Below are positions 9,580-18,903 of a stretch of 64,000 nt of DNA, piece by piece; the first letter of the stretch is position 1, and each line of letters begins with the position of its first letter. A program made the translations under genes and the position numbers. The stretch covers positions 114,810 through 178,809 of the forward strand of contig JAGGAC010000006.1 of NCBI GenBank assembly GCA_017889635.1. The letters are read 5' to 3'. The stretch is from Bacillota bacterium. Its GTDB lineage: Bacteria; Bacillota; Negativicutes; Sporomusales; CTSoil-080. Under the pieces are notes generated by a model. It was not told where the DNA came from, searched no databases, and worked only from the letters and a program-made list of their open reading frames with translations.

Positions 9580-10566
9580 ATGCGCTGTGAATCTTATAGG
9601 TCAGTTCCGCGCCGGAAGGTGCGCTGGTTACGCGTGCTTCTGGTGTTATTTTTGTTTATATTGATGTTGGTGGCAATGACTGGTGTTGCTGTTTATGCTT
9701 ATAATAACCTGTTTAATACTACTGCTGCTTCGTCTGGTGTACCAGGTTCCAATGCGGATAATACTATTAACAAGCGTATTAATATCCTGATCCTGGGTGT
9801 TGATGATGGCGATGTCGATAATCCGGGGGCTCCAAAGCGCTCGGATACTATGATTGTAGCTAGTATAAATCCGCAGGATAGTACAGTAAATATGCTGTCT
9901 ATTCCGCGAGATACTAGGGTAATTATCCCTGGACATAGAGGGTATGATAAAATTACCCATGCCTTTGCCTATGGTGGAGCGGCACTTTCGGTGCGTACCG
10001 TTCAGGAGTTTTTGCATATTCCGATTAACTATTACGCTGTTTTGGACTGGCAGGGATTTATTGACGCTGTTGATGTCCTTGGCGGTGTTGATTTGTATGT
10101 TGAGAACGATATGGATTATGATGATCCTTACGCCAACTTGAGTATTCATCTTTCAAAAGGACTTCAGCATTTAGACGGACTAAGCGCAGGAGAGTATGTG
10201 CGGTTTAGGCATGATGAATTGGGCGATATCGGCAGAGTTCAACGTCAGCAGCGTTTCTTGAAAGCATTGCGTGACGAAATGTTTTCGTTTGGTACTATTC
10301 TGAAGCTTCCAGCACTAACTTCAACATTGCGGCAGTATGTCACAACAGATATGCCTAAGCTGACAATGATAAAACTGGCGAACACACTTATTGGAATGAA
10401 GGACGCTTCGAACTTCCATACTGAATTGTTGCCAGGTGATTTTTCAGCTAAGGACAGCTTTGGCTATTGGGTTCCCGACTCAGACCGGACAAAAAAAATG
10501 GTGGAGGCTATGTTTCTTAATGCAGAAGATTTGACTGCTAAGCAAACAAGTGTTAGCAGCAAATAG
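9580..10566 (+). CDS. LytR-CpsA-Psr (LCP) family cell-envelope ligase
   Basis: LCP proteins transfer glycopolymers from undecaprenyl phosphate carriers to peptidoglycan outside the membrane. The 328-residue protein has a basic N-terminus, one membrane helix (about residues 18-42) and the LCP catalytic domain: ILILGVDDGD, KRSDTMIVASI, SIPRDTRV, HAFAYGG and YVRFRHDELGDIGRVQRQQ. The arginines and acidic residues typical of the lipid-phosphate site are present. ATG 9580 is chosen because GGAGAGGGGAGG lies at correct distance; the upstream GTG 9574 is too close to it. A terminator follows. Confidence 0.94.
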   Translation: MRCESYRSVPRRKVRWLRVLLVLFLFILMLVAMTGVAVYAYNNLFNTTAASSGVPGSNADNTINKRINILILGVDDGDVDNPGAPKRSDTMIVASINPQDSTVNMLSIPRDTRVIIPGHRGYDKITHAFAYGGAALSVRTVQEFLHIPINYYAVLDWQGFIDAVDVLGGVDLYVENDMDYDDPYANLSIHLSKGLQHLDGLSAGEYVRFRHDELGDIGRVQRQQRFLKALRDEMFSFGTILKLPALTSTLRQYVTTDMPKLTMIKLANTLIGMKDASNFHTELLPGDFSAKDSFGYWVPDSDRTKKMVEAMFLNAEDLTAKQTSVSSK

Positions 10567-10614
10567 AAAAAACAAGATTCTCGCGCTATTCAAAGAGAAT
10601 AAACTGTGTCAAGG

Positions 10615-10650
10615 AAAAGACTTGGCTTTTGCCGAGTCTTTTATTTTTTA
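10615..10650 (+). terminator. Intrinsic terminator after the LCP gene
   Basis: A 12-bp stem with one G-U pair (AAAAGACTTGGC at 10615-10626, GCCGAGTCTTTT at 10631-10642) and TTTT loop is followed by TTATTTTTTA. Confidence 0.88.
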
Positions 10651-10779
10651 GGTCAGTAAATCTTTTGTGTTAGCCTATCATTGTTGTTATGTGAAGGAAA
10701 TGGAAGCGGTTTGGAAGAATAGAATATTATAGTAATGAAAATAATTAATGTAGTATGGATTTTTAACAGGAGGGAAAGC

Positions 10780-11124
10780 ATGACCGATTCTAATATGGCT
10801 GAATTGGTTGCGGCAGCTGCCAGTGACAAAAAAGCTTGGGACATTGTAATATTAGATTTGGAGGGGGTTTCGTTGATTGCTGATAATTTTGTTATTTGCA
10901 GCGCCAATTCTACTACCCAGGTCCAAGCAATTGCCGATAATATTGAGGAAAAGTTAGAGGAGTTAGGGATCAAGGTGCTGCACAAAGAAGGCTATCGTGA
11001 GGCCCGGTGGATTCTTTTGGATTATGGAGAATGCATAGCCCATATTTTTGTTGATGATGACCGACGTTTTTATAATCTCGAACAGTTGTGGGGCGATGCT
11101 AAGTCTTATACATATACGGAGTAG
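10780..11124 (+). CDS. rsfS: Ribosomal silencing factor RsfS
   Basis: RsfS binds L14 and blocks 30S-50S joining in poor conditions. The 114-residue protein has the conserved core WDIVILDLEGVSLIADNFVI, CSANSTTQVQAIAD and LDYGECIAHIF. The start is ATG 10780, eight bases after CAGGAGGG; the longer upstream frame is not family-like. The position after yqeK and the LCP gene matches other Firmicutes. Confidence 0.95.
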   Translation: MTDSNMAELVAAAASDKKAWDIVILDLEGVSLIADNFVICSANSTTQVQAIADNIEEKLEELGIKVLHKEGYREARWILLDYGECIAHIFVDDDRRFYNLEQLWGDAKSYTYTE

Positions 11125-11129
11125 GTGAT

Positions 11130-11981
11130 ATGAAAACGATGAAGCCTGGAGATATAGTAACGCTCAAGGTGGCGAGAACAAGTGAATTGGGTGCCTTTTT
11201 GGACGCTGGCACCGGACGTACCACCGATGATATTTTACTTCATAAAGCGCAGCAGGTCCAAGATGTGGGTATTGGTGATATGGTTACGGTTTATCTCTAC
11301 CATGATCCTAAAGGACGTCTGACAGCAAGCATGCGATTGCCACAGATGCGCGAAGGTCAGGTAGCGCGGGTGACGGTTATCAATCAGACTAACGATGGTG
11401 CCTTTGTAGATATTGGCGCTGAACGGGGCGTTTTTATGCCGTTTGCTGAAATGCGCGGTAAGATTCGGCGCGGTGAAAAAGTCTGGGTTAAATTGTATCG
11501 CGACAAATCTAACCGTCTTGCGGTGACAATGGATGTAGATGAAGAACTGCGAAAGGCTGCTAAACCGGCTGATGGTATCAAGGTAGGCGATAGTGTTACC
11601 GGCTCGGTTTATAATTATACCGAGGATGGTGCCTTCATCTTTACTCAGGAACGTCATCTTGCCTTTTTGCATCGGGATGAAATTTTAGTCAAGCCTAAAG
11701 TAGGTGAAGAGATTACTGCTAGGGTAACATTTGTCAGGGAAGATGGTAAAGTTAATGTTTCAATGCGGCCAGTGAAGGAAACTGCGATAAGTCTTGATGC
11801 CGAGGCAATCTTGGGAGTTCTTAATTCACTGGGCGGCAAAATGCCATATAGTGATGATACTTCGCCTGAGGTGATTAAAGATAAGTTCAATATTAGTAAG
11901 GCCGCGTTTAAACGAGCACTGGGATTGCTTTTGAAGGATGGTGCAGTGGAACAACGAGAAGGGTGGACTTATCTACGCTAG
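11130..11981 (+). CDS. CvfB-like protein with tandem S1 RNA-binding domains
   Basis: The 283-residue protein contains three successive S1-type modules (about residues 5-65, 72-135 and 148-212; for example RVTVINQTNDGAFVDIG) and a C-terminal winged helix (about 222-283) ending in GAVEQREGWTYLR. This layout is that of the CvfB family, RNA-binding regulators first linked to virulence in Staphylococcus. It lies five bases after rsfS, so the two are co-transcribed. Confidence 0.9.
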   Translation: MKTMKPGDIVTLKVARTSELGAFLDAGTGRTTDDILLHKAQQVQDVGIGDMVTVYLYHDPKGRLTASMRLPQMREGQVARVTVINQTNDGAFVDIGAERGVFMPFAEMRGKIRRGEKVWVKLYRDKSNRLAVTMDVDEELRKAAKPADGIKVGDSVTGSVYNYTEDGAFIFTQERHLAFLHRDEILVKPKVGEEITARVTFVREDGKVNVSMRPVKETAISLDAEAILGVLNSLGGKMPYSDDTSPEVIKDKFNISKAAFKRALGLLLKDGAVEQREGWTYLR

Positions 11982-12030
11982 TATAATAATAGGATTACAA
12001 AAACTGGAGACATAAAAGTCGAGTAGATTG

Positions 12031-12060
12031 TTGACAGTGCCTATCCTAGTGTTATATAAT
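12031..12060 (+). promoter_or_regulatory. Promoter of the tRNA-Ala gene
   Basis: TTGACA at 12031-12036 and TATAAT at 12055-12060, both consensus, are separated by 18 bases and end 21 bases before the tRNA. Confidence 0.85.
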
Positions 12061-12081
12061 AGTCATTGTCGGTAAGACAAT

Positions 12082-13445
<1,364 letters not shown>

Positions 13446-13462
13446 TTTTGTCTTCCTTTCAG

Positions 13463-14113
13463 TTAGACGTTTATTATTATCTTTATTAGCTTGCCGATCA
13501 CGTGAACATTATTCTCATTTTTGAGATTAACAACAATAGGCGCATATTTGGGGTTTTCTGATTGTAGAATTAAAGTTCCGTTACTTTTATAAATACGTTT
13601 TAGATAAATAGTGTTATCGATAATAACAGCACCTATTTCTCCATCTTTTACTTCGAACTGTTTACGAACAAGAACAAGGTCGCCGTCTTGTATACGGGCG
13701 TTAACCATGCTATCACCTTGGGCGGTTAAATAAAAGCATTCGGCATCGCTCAGCCAGGTCTTTGGCGTTGGTTCATATTTTTCGATTTCCTCGTATGCTG
13801 TGATGTTATTATTGCAAGACATTTTTTTGACGATTGGAACGCGAACAGTTTCGATGTCAGATATTTCTATGCCCAAAAAAGCATGAGCGCCTTCTAACAT
13901 TTGTGACATATCGACGTTTAATGCTTGAGTAATCTCGGATAAGCGATCCATATCAATTTTTATCTCGCCATTTTCATATCGTTGGATTGTTTTCTTTGTT
14001 AGACCGACCTTTTCAGCCAATATCTGTAAACTATAGTTTCTTAGGTCTCTATACTTCTTTATGTTTCTCCCAATAGCTAAATAAAACAATTTAGATTCAT
14101 TGTTGCTAATCAT
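13463..14113 (-). CDS. LexA/CI-like phage repressor (XRE HTH plus S24 peptidase fold)
   Basis: This is the likely lysogeny repressor. An N-terminal helix-turn-helix covers about residues 10-65 (LAEKVGLTKKTIQRYENGE). The C-terminal S24 domain has catalytic Ser in AQGDSMVNARIQDGDLVLV and Lys in IDNTIYLKRIYK. The usual Ala-Gly self-cleavage site before the domain is replaced by SCNNN, so RecA-stimulated cleavage may be lost. ATG 14113 gives 216 residues; a GTG at 14125 would add four. It is divergent from the Cro-like gene across an operator region. Confidence 0.92.
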   Translation of the reverse strand: MISNNESKLFYLAIGRNIKKYRDLRNYSLQILAEKVGLTKKTIQRYENGEIKIDMDRLSEITQALNVDMSQMLEGAHAFLGIEISDIETVRVPIVKKMSCNNNITAYEEIEKYEPTPKTWLSDAECFYLTAQGDSMVNARIQDGDLVLVRKQFEVKDGEIGAVIIDNTIYLKRIYKSNGTLILQSENPKYAPIVVNLKNENNVHVIGKLIKIIINV

Positions 14114-14160
14114 CTTTCTCACCACACCCTATTAATTTGTACATTTATAGCATACACAAA

Positions 14161-14200
14161 AAAGACACTTTTAACAACAAAAATATTTATTTGTGTCTTT
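14161..14200. promoter_or_regulatory. Operator half-sites between repressor and Cro-like genes
   Basis: AAAGACAC at 14161-14168 and its inverse GTGTCTTT at 14193-14200 face each other across 24 bases. Both match the half-site of the two palindromes further right. Confidence 0.65.
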
Positions 14201-14207
14201 TTTGTTC

Positions 14208-14237
14208 TTGACTAAGGAAAAAAATGTATGTTATTAT
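14208..14237 (+). promoter_or_regulatory. Early rightward promoter
   Basis: TTGACT at 14208-14213 and TATTAT at 14232-14237 lie 18 bases apart, immediately before the operator palindrome at 14242. Repressor bound there would block this promoter. Confidence 0.65.
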
Positions 14238-14241
14238 TTAG

Positions 14242-14258
14242 GTGTCATTTAAAGACAC
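14242..14258. promoter_or_regulatory. Operator palindrome OR-like
   Basis: GTGTCATTTAAAGACAC is a 17-bp imperfect palindrome with GTGTC/GACAC ends and a 7-base centre, placed at the expected start of the early transcript. Confidence 0.7.
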
Positions 14259-14280
14259 GCAGGAAGGGAGGAGAAAATAT

Positions 14281-14499
14281 ATGACTATTACTATTAAGGC
14301 GGCTCGAATTAACGCAGATATGACGCAGAAAGAAACTGCTGAAGCATTACACTTATCTGTAACGGGTTATCAGAAAAAAGAAAATGGAAAAACAAGGTTC
14401 TATCTTGATGAGATAATGCTTTTAAGCAAACTATTTAAAGTAGACTATGAAAATTTTTTTGAATTTGCGTGTCATAAAAAGACACAAAATACCAAATAG
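14281..14499 (+). CDS. Cro-like XRE-family regulator
   Basis: This 72-residue helix-turn-helix protein (NADMTQKETAEALHLSVTGY) is first in the rightward early operon, the position of Cro. ATG 14281 follows GGGAGGAG; the upstream GTG of the longer frame lies in the operator. Its 3' end contains another copy of the operator palindrome (14469-14485). Confidence 0.85.
   Translation: MTITIKAARINADMTQKETAEALHLSVTGYQKKENGKTRFYLDEIMLLSKLFKVDYENFFEFACHKKTQNTK
14469..14485. promoter_or_regulatory. Second operator palindrome inside the 3' end of the Cro-like gene
   Basis: GTGTCATAAAAAGACAC has the same 5-7-5 layout and length as the palindrome at 14242-14258. Its location inside coding sequence suggests a secondary operator for looping or roadblock. 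Confidence 0.55.
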
Positions 14500-14508
14500 G
14501 AGGTTGCT

Positions 14509-14685
14509 ATGCCAGTTGAAAGACTGTTAACAGTCCAAGATCTTACCGAAATACTAAAAGTTAGTGACGAGACGGTCTACAGGATGGTACGTGAAAACCA
14601 GATTCCTTTTCGAAAAATTCGCCGCCAAATCCGCTTCATTGGCTGGCAAATAACAAAATGGTTAGACGAAGAGAAGCAAGGTTGA
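14509..14685 (+). CDS. Excisionase-like (HTH_17/MerR-type) DNA-binding protein
   Basis: This 58-residue protein starts MPVERLLTVQDLTEILKVSD and continues ETVYRMVRENQIPFRKI, the compact winged-helix pattern of excisionase family proteins. It starts after TAGGAGG at good spacing. It could be the recombination directionality factor for the integrase or an early regulator. Its 3' end shares a 16-bp exact repeat in the same frame with the beginning of the next ORF. Confidence 0.82.
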   Translation: MPVERLLTVQDLTEILKVSDETVYRMVRENQIPFRKIRRQIRFIGWQITKWLDEEKQG

Positions 14686-14772
14686 CAAGGAGAACAAATG
14701 CCGGATAGCCTTCCGGCACAGCAGAGTTGGACAAGCTTAACAAAATGGTTAGAGGAGAGGAGTGTAAAAAAG

Positions 14773-15546
14773 ATGAGCGACTTAATCACGATTTCCGGTG
14801 TCCGAGGGTTTATAGACGAACACGGAACGGCACATTTGAATTTAGAAGATGTGGCGAGGGGGCTAGGGTTTACTGAAATTGCCGCAAGCGGTAATGAAAC
14901 AATTCGGTGGCGTACAGTAAAAGGATATTTAGAAGGTTTTGGGTTCATCGCAACAAGTTGCGACGGTGGTTCCCAACAAGTTGGGAAAGACGTTTTCATC
15001 CCCGAAAATATCTTCTACCGGCTGGCAATGAAAGCAAAAAATGAAGCTGCCGAAGCATTTCAAGCTAAAGTTGCAGACGAGATTCTTCCTGAAATTCGAA
15101 AGACAGGTACATACGGTATTAGCCCACTCCCCACATTAACCCAAGCCCAAATACTTGCAGCAGTGGCCCAGCAAGCAGCCGACCAGGAACAAAGAATTTT
15201 GAAGTTATCTAGCGAGGTGCAAGGCATCCGCGATGTGGTGGCACTTAATCCCCATGACTGGCGTAAGGACAGCTCGTTATTGATTACCAAGATGGCTCAA
15301 AAATTAGGTGGCAACGATCATATCAGGGATTTGCGTAAAGAAAGTTATGATCTGCTTAACAAACGATTCGGGGTAAGCGTCGAAACCCGGTTAACCAACA
15401 AACGCAACCGGCTGGCAAGCGAGGGCGTTTGCAAATCCAAGAGGGACAAGCTTAATCCCCTGGACGTAATCGGCGACGATAAGAAGCTGATTGAGGGCTA
15501 CGTCGCGATAGTGAAAGAAATGGCGATTAAGTATGGGGCGGCGTGA
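14773..15546 (+). CDS. Phage antirepressor (Bro-N-type N-terminal domain)
   Basis: The protein has 257 residues from ATG 14773. The N-terminal half resembles the Bro-N/antirepressor domain: a segment for recognising partner or DNA, RTVKGYLEGFGFI, then DVFIPENIFYRLAMKAKNE and AEAFQAKVADEILPEIRKTG, the phrase typical of this domain. The C-terminal half (about 120-257) looks like an ORF6C/KilA-C-type region with a helical linker. An upstream start at ATG 14698 is in frame and also has a ribosome binding site, but the extra 25 codons include a copy of the excisionase 3' end, so 14773 is preferred. It probably antagonises the repressor. Confidence 0.85.
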   Translation: MSDLITISGVRGFIDEHGTAHLNLEDVARGLGFTEIAASGNETIRWRTVKGYLEGFGFIATSCDGGSQQVGKDVFIPENIFYRLAMKAKNEAAEAFQAKVADEILPEIRKTGTYGISPLPTLTQAQILAAVAQQAADQEQRILKLSSEVQGIRDVVALNPHDWRKDSSLLITKMAQKLGGNDHIRDLRKESYDLLNKRFGVSVETRLTNKRNRLASEGVCKSKRDKLNPLDVIGDDKKLIEGYVAIVKEMAIKYGAA

Positions 15547-15562
15547 GGGGAGGTGAAATCTG

Positions 15563-15745
15563 ATGCAAATACAAGGTTATTCCGGATTCTGTGCTGGGTG
15601 CTTTTGGCCGATTGGAACTGGTGATGAAAAACGATTCCGCGAGAATGGACGTAAGTTCTGCCCGAATTGTTTTGACAAAAACGGATATTACCAGCGACTT
15701 GAGAAACGAATGGCGGCAAGAAAGGGGATTGTAAAATCAAAATAG
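15563..15745 (+). CDS. Small zinc-ribbon-like phage protein
   Basis: This 60-residue protein has two Cys pairs, FCAGCFWP and FCPNCFDK, spaced to bind one zinc ion, then a basic tail. It starts after GGGGAGGTG. No known function. About 190 bases follow before the next gene; they contain a short open frame ending at 15935 that would encode a hydrophobic peptide (IILAVVCVNILLE) but without a convincing start codon. Confidence 0.65.
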   Translation: MQIQGYSGFCAGCFWPIGTGDEKRFRENGRKFCPNCFDKNGYYQRLEKRMAARKGIVKSK

Positions 15746-15929
15746 ATGAGAGGCGTAATTTCAGGGGCCGCGTGAGGGGGAGGTAAATACGTCTGATATC
15801 GAGATCATACTTGCTGTAGTATGTGTAAATATTTTATTGGAGTTTACGGGTGGTTTTTATGAAGGAAAGTTAATTAGAACTGTCAGGCTGTGTTTGATGG
15901 GATGGCTAGCCAGTAAACTAATTAGTTTA

Positions 15930-16733
15930 TTATAGCCCAAAAAACTTATCCCATAATTTAGTGAGAATCATGGTAATAATTGATAACCCAATAGCCATAT
16001 ACCATTTTTCCTTGGCTAATGACCAAAGGGCTTGTGGAGAATAACCATGGGTTTGAATCCATGAAGAATTAGTTTTAAGGGTGTTGTCGATTGCTAGCGA
16101 TAGAAAAGTATCAAACACGCGGGTTTTACTCAGTGTTGATAAATGTAACTTAATGTATTCTTGTTTATCGAATGCCTCGGCTTCGTTCTTTCCAGTTAGG
16201 AAGTCTTTTGGTCTCAGATCATTCTTTTCAATCAATTTTACTATTCTAGGATCTCCGATGTATCGGCCACCATATTTTTTTACAAATAGAAGTGACAAAT
16301 CAATTTTACAAGTATCAGGAATTTTTTGTGGAAGAGCAGTTTTACCTTTCTTATTTTGAAGAACCATAAAGCGATGCTCAATTGCCTTAAAGCCATACCC
16401 TATATCGCGCATATTCCAATGAATGAAAATGAAATTATGATGTTGCGCGATGTATTCCATGTATTCTTCCAGCATATCTAGTTCCAAATCGTTATAATGC
16501 TGCTTAATTTCGTCTAAAGATATCCCCTTTCGTTCGGCAGCTTTATGGATAGAAAACGAATCGGTTTGTCCGTTCTCAACATATCTTATCGCGATAGAAG
16601 TAATTCTTGGAGAAGATCCGTTGGGTAAATCACCTAAGCTCTCACATGAATAATGAATTATTAAATAGTGTGAAGGATTTTTACGAATTTCTGCAAGTAT
16701 TTGACAAGCCTCTTTATATCTTTCAATTTGCAT
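15930..16733 (-). CDS. Hypothetical membrane-anchored protein, leftward cargo (moron) gene
   Basis: The gene runs against its neighbours and encodes 267 residues from ATG 16733, preceded by GGGGAGGCG. The cytosolic part contains YLIIHYSCESLGD (about residue 24 on), ITSIAIRYVENG, and FIFIHWNMRDIGYGFKAIEH. These alternating hydrophobic strands followed by acidic or His residues resemble an RNase H or DnaQ-like fold, but I cannot confirm catalytic residues. The C-terminus has one membrane helix (YMAIGLSIITMILTKLWD). Orientation, isolation and membrane anchor fit a lysogen-expressed gene for superinfection exclusion or defence. That role is inference only. Confidence 0.7.
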   Translation of the reverse strand: MQIERYKEACQILAEIRKNPSHYLIIHYSCESLGDLPNGSSPRITSIAIRYVENGQTDSFSIHKAAERKGISLDEIKQHYNDLELDMLEEYMEYIAQHHNFIFIHWNMRDIGYGFKAIEHRFMVLQNKKGKTALPQKIPDTCKIDLSLLFVKKYGGRYIGDPRIVKLIEKNDLRPKDFLTGKNEAEAFDKQEYIKLHLSTLSKTRVFDTFLSLAIDNTLKTNSSWIQTHGYSPQALWSLAKEKWYMAIGLSIITMILTKLWDKFFGL

Positions 16734-16916
16734 ATTTTTTAATCGCCTCCCCTCAAATCCCAATTTTCGACGGGAGGAAATAATTTCCTGTAACCGGGGC
16801 AACGGCCCTGGTAAAAAAATCGCTGTCAAACTTAAAAATGGATAAACCTCTGCAGTTTATGTATATCCAATACCGCAGGGTTTTATACCAACAATTTTTA
16901 GAGGGAGGTGAAACCC

Positions 16917-17051
16917 ATGAATGACGATGAAGATCGGCGCTGGACGCTGGAAGGGTTAATTGACTTATTAGCAGTATGCACATTTATTTTTGCAGCTTGG
17001 TATTTTACAGGGCATTTATTATTTGCGTATTTGCTGGGGCGGTTGCCATGA
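16917..17051 (+). CDS. Small membrane protein (44 aa)
   Basis: It starts at ATG 16917 after a strong GAGGGAGGTG and encodes 44 residues: an acidic N-terminus (MNDDEDRRW) and one hydrophobic segment (LIDLLAVCTFIFAAWYF). Its stop overlaps the next start in ATGA. Unknown function. Confidence 0.6.
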   Translation: MNDDEDRRWTLEGLIDLLAVCTFIFAAWYFTGHLLFAYLLGRLP

Positions 17052-17257
17052 ACCAGCGCGACGCGCTAAAACTGGCAGGACTGCAATGGCAATATGCAGG
17101 TTACAAATGGTTAATTACAGTTGTTGATGATATCCAGGCAATAAAAAAATACTTACGGAAAATTCGAACGTACGAAAAAGAAATAGCAAAAATAAAAAGC
17201 CGCCCTGGCAGGCGACTTGGAGCCGTAAAAACGGCTGCTAAAAAAATGTCGATTTAA
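17048..17257 (+). CDS. Small basic hypothetical phage protein
   Basis: The 69-residue protein has a helical, strongly basic C-terminal half (KSRPGRRLGAVKTAAKKM). The start ATG 17048 overlaps the previous stop; an earlier ATG/TTG in the longer frame lies inside the membrane-protein gene and is rejected. It may bind nucleic acid. I do not recognise it. Confidence 0.6.
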   Translation: MNQRDALKLAGLQWQYAGYKWLITVVDDIQAIKKYLRKIRTYEKEIAKIKSRPGRRLGAVKTAAKKMSI

Positions 17258-17304
17258 TAATATCACGGCATACTGATGCCGTCAAATTTAGGAGGAGAAC
17301 AGAG

Positions 17305-17730
17305 ATGACAAAAGTTTATATCAATATAGAAGCCGATTCCGCTGAGGAGGCATTAAGAGCAGCACGGGAGCTGGCTGCTGTGCCAGTAACAAATGCGGCG
17401 GAGCTTGTAGCGGTTCCAGAACCCGAAAAACCAACCCGCAGCCGTAGCAATAAAGCTGTTCAATCAAAAAAAGCTGAACTTGAGCCCGAACCAACTGCTC
17501 CTGTTGAAATAGCACCAGAACCAGTGGAAGAGCCGCAGCCAGAACAGGAAGAGCCAAAAGCTCCTACATATACTCTTGTGGAAGTACGGGCTAAACTCCA
17601 GGAGTTAGCCAAGAGCGGCAAGCAAGCAAAAGTCAAAGGATTGCTTACTAATTTAGGATTTAGCAAACTGACCGATGTCCCAGAAGAAAAATACGGCGAG
17701 CTGATGACCTCCGCTTTGGAGTTAGGATAA
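17305..17730 (+). CDS. Hypothetical early phage protein with acidic Pro/Glu-rich linker
   Basis: The 141-residue protein has a short N-terminal segment (MTKVYINIEADSAEEALRAA), a central Pro/Glu-rich linker of about 50 residues, and a C-terminal helical domain (VRAKLQELAKSGKQAKVKGL). Proteins of this look often precede DUF2800 in Firmicute phages and are sometimes annotated rRNA biogenesis protein rrp5. The C-terminal domain resembles the recombination-mediator-associated helical pairs seen there, but function is unknown. Stop and next start overlap by one base. Confidence 0.65.
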   Translation: MTKVYINIEADSAEEALRAARELAAVPVTNAAELVAVPEPEKPTRSRSNKAVQSKKAELEPEPTAPVEIAPEPVEEPQPEQEEPKAPTYTLVEVRAKLQELAKSGKQAKVKGLLTNLGFSKLTDVPEEKYGELMTSALELG

Positions 17731-18887
17731 TGGCAGCACATGCGAAATTAAGTGCATCAGGAAGTAAGCGCTGGATGAGTTGCCCTCCCAGCGCTCAGCT
17801 AGAAAAAGAATTTCCTGACGAGCAAAGCTCTTATGCTGCCGAAGGTAGTTTTGGACATTCTCTTGCTGAACTTTACCTTCGTAAATGCTTTGGAATGGTA
17901 AGCAACAAAGCATTCGACGCACAGATTAAACTTTTGAAAAATAATTCTTTTTATACACAGGAACTAACTGATAGCATTCAAATTTACGTCGATTTAGTCA
18001 TTGAAAAAGTTAATGCAGCGAAAGCAATTAGTAAAGATGCGGTTATTCTTTTAGAGCAAAGATTGGACTTCAGTCCTTGGGTACCCGATGGGTTTGGTAC
18101 AGGGGATACCATTATAATCGCCGATGGTCTGGTGGAAGTAATAGACCTTAAGCTGGGAAAAGGCGTCCCAGTATCTGCTGAAGGAAACACACAAATGAGG
18201 CTTTACGGGTTAGGCGCTATCAATCAATTTGATTGCCTTTATGATGTACAAGCCATAACTATGACTATTGTACAGCCCAGGCTAGATAGTGTATCCAGTG
18301 AAGAATTAAAGGCCGAAGAACTACTGACTTGGGGGGAAAACGAGGTTAAACCTAAAGCCCGATTAGCTTTTGATGGTAAAGGCGATTTTTGCGCCGGTGA
18401 TCATTGTAAGTTTTGCAAAGCTAGGTTTAGTTGTCGGGCTAGAGCAGAAAAGAATCTCGAATTAGCAGCCTATGATTTTCAAGAGCCTTTTCTTTTAAAC
18501 GCTGATGAAATTGCCGAAATACTGGGCAAGATTGATGAGCTAACGGCTTGGGCCGGTGATCTAAAAGCCTACGCCTTAGATCAGGCAGAAAATCACGGTG
18601 TAAACTGGCCGGGCTGGAAACTGGTAGAAGGCCGCAGTAATCGCAAATATACTGACGAGAAAAAGGTCGCGGATATTCTAGTTGGAGCGGGTTATAAAGA
18701 TGAGGTTATTTATGAAAAGTCGCTTTATGGTATTACAAAAATGACTGATAAGATCGGTAAAAAATCTTTCAACGCATTGCTAGCCGAGTACATTATTAAG
18801 CCACCTGGGAAACCGGTATTGGTGCCGGCGAGTGATAAACGGTCAGCTATCTGTTCGATTGCTTCAGCGCAAGCAGATTTTAGTTAG
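17730..18887 (+). CDS. DUF2800 family phage protein (RecB/Cas4-like nuclease fold)
   Basis: The 385-residue protein starts with KLSASGSKRWMSCPPSAQLE, the characteristic DUF2800 opening also seen in RecB/Cas4-like PD-(D/E)XK nucleases. The putative catalytic stretch is GTGDTIIIADGLVEVIDLKL, with Asp and the following DLK. A Cys cluster, CKFCKARFSCRARAEK, probably binds an Fe-S cluster or metal. Its fixed partner is the DUF2815 protein two genes on. Together they are thought to serve recombination and replication. Confidence 0.88.
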   Translation: MAAHAKLSASGSKRWMSCPPSAQLEKEFPDEQSSYAAEGSFGHSLAELYLRKCFGMVSNKAFDAQIKLLKNNSFYTQELTDSIQIYVDLVIEKVNAAKAISKDAVILLEQRLDFSPWVPDGFGTGDTIIIADGLVEVIDLKLGKGVPVSAEGNTQMRLYGLGAINQFDCLYDVQAITMTIVQPRLDSVSSEELKAEELLTWGENEVKPKARLAFDGKGDFCAGDHCKFCKARFSCRARAEKNLELAAYDFQEPFLLNADEIAEILGKIDELTAWAGDLKAYALDQAENHGVNWPGWKLVEGRSNRKYTDEKKVADILVGAGYKDEVIYEKSLYGITKMTDKIGKKSFNALLAEYIIKPPGKPVLVPASDKRSAICSIASAQADFS

Positions 18888-18903
18888 AAAGGAGAGCAGA
18901 AAC

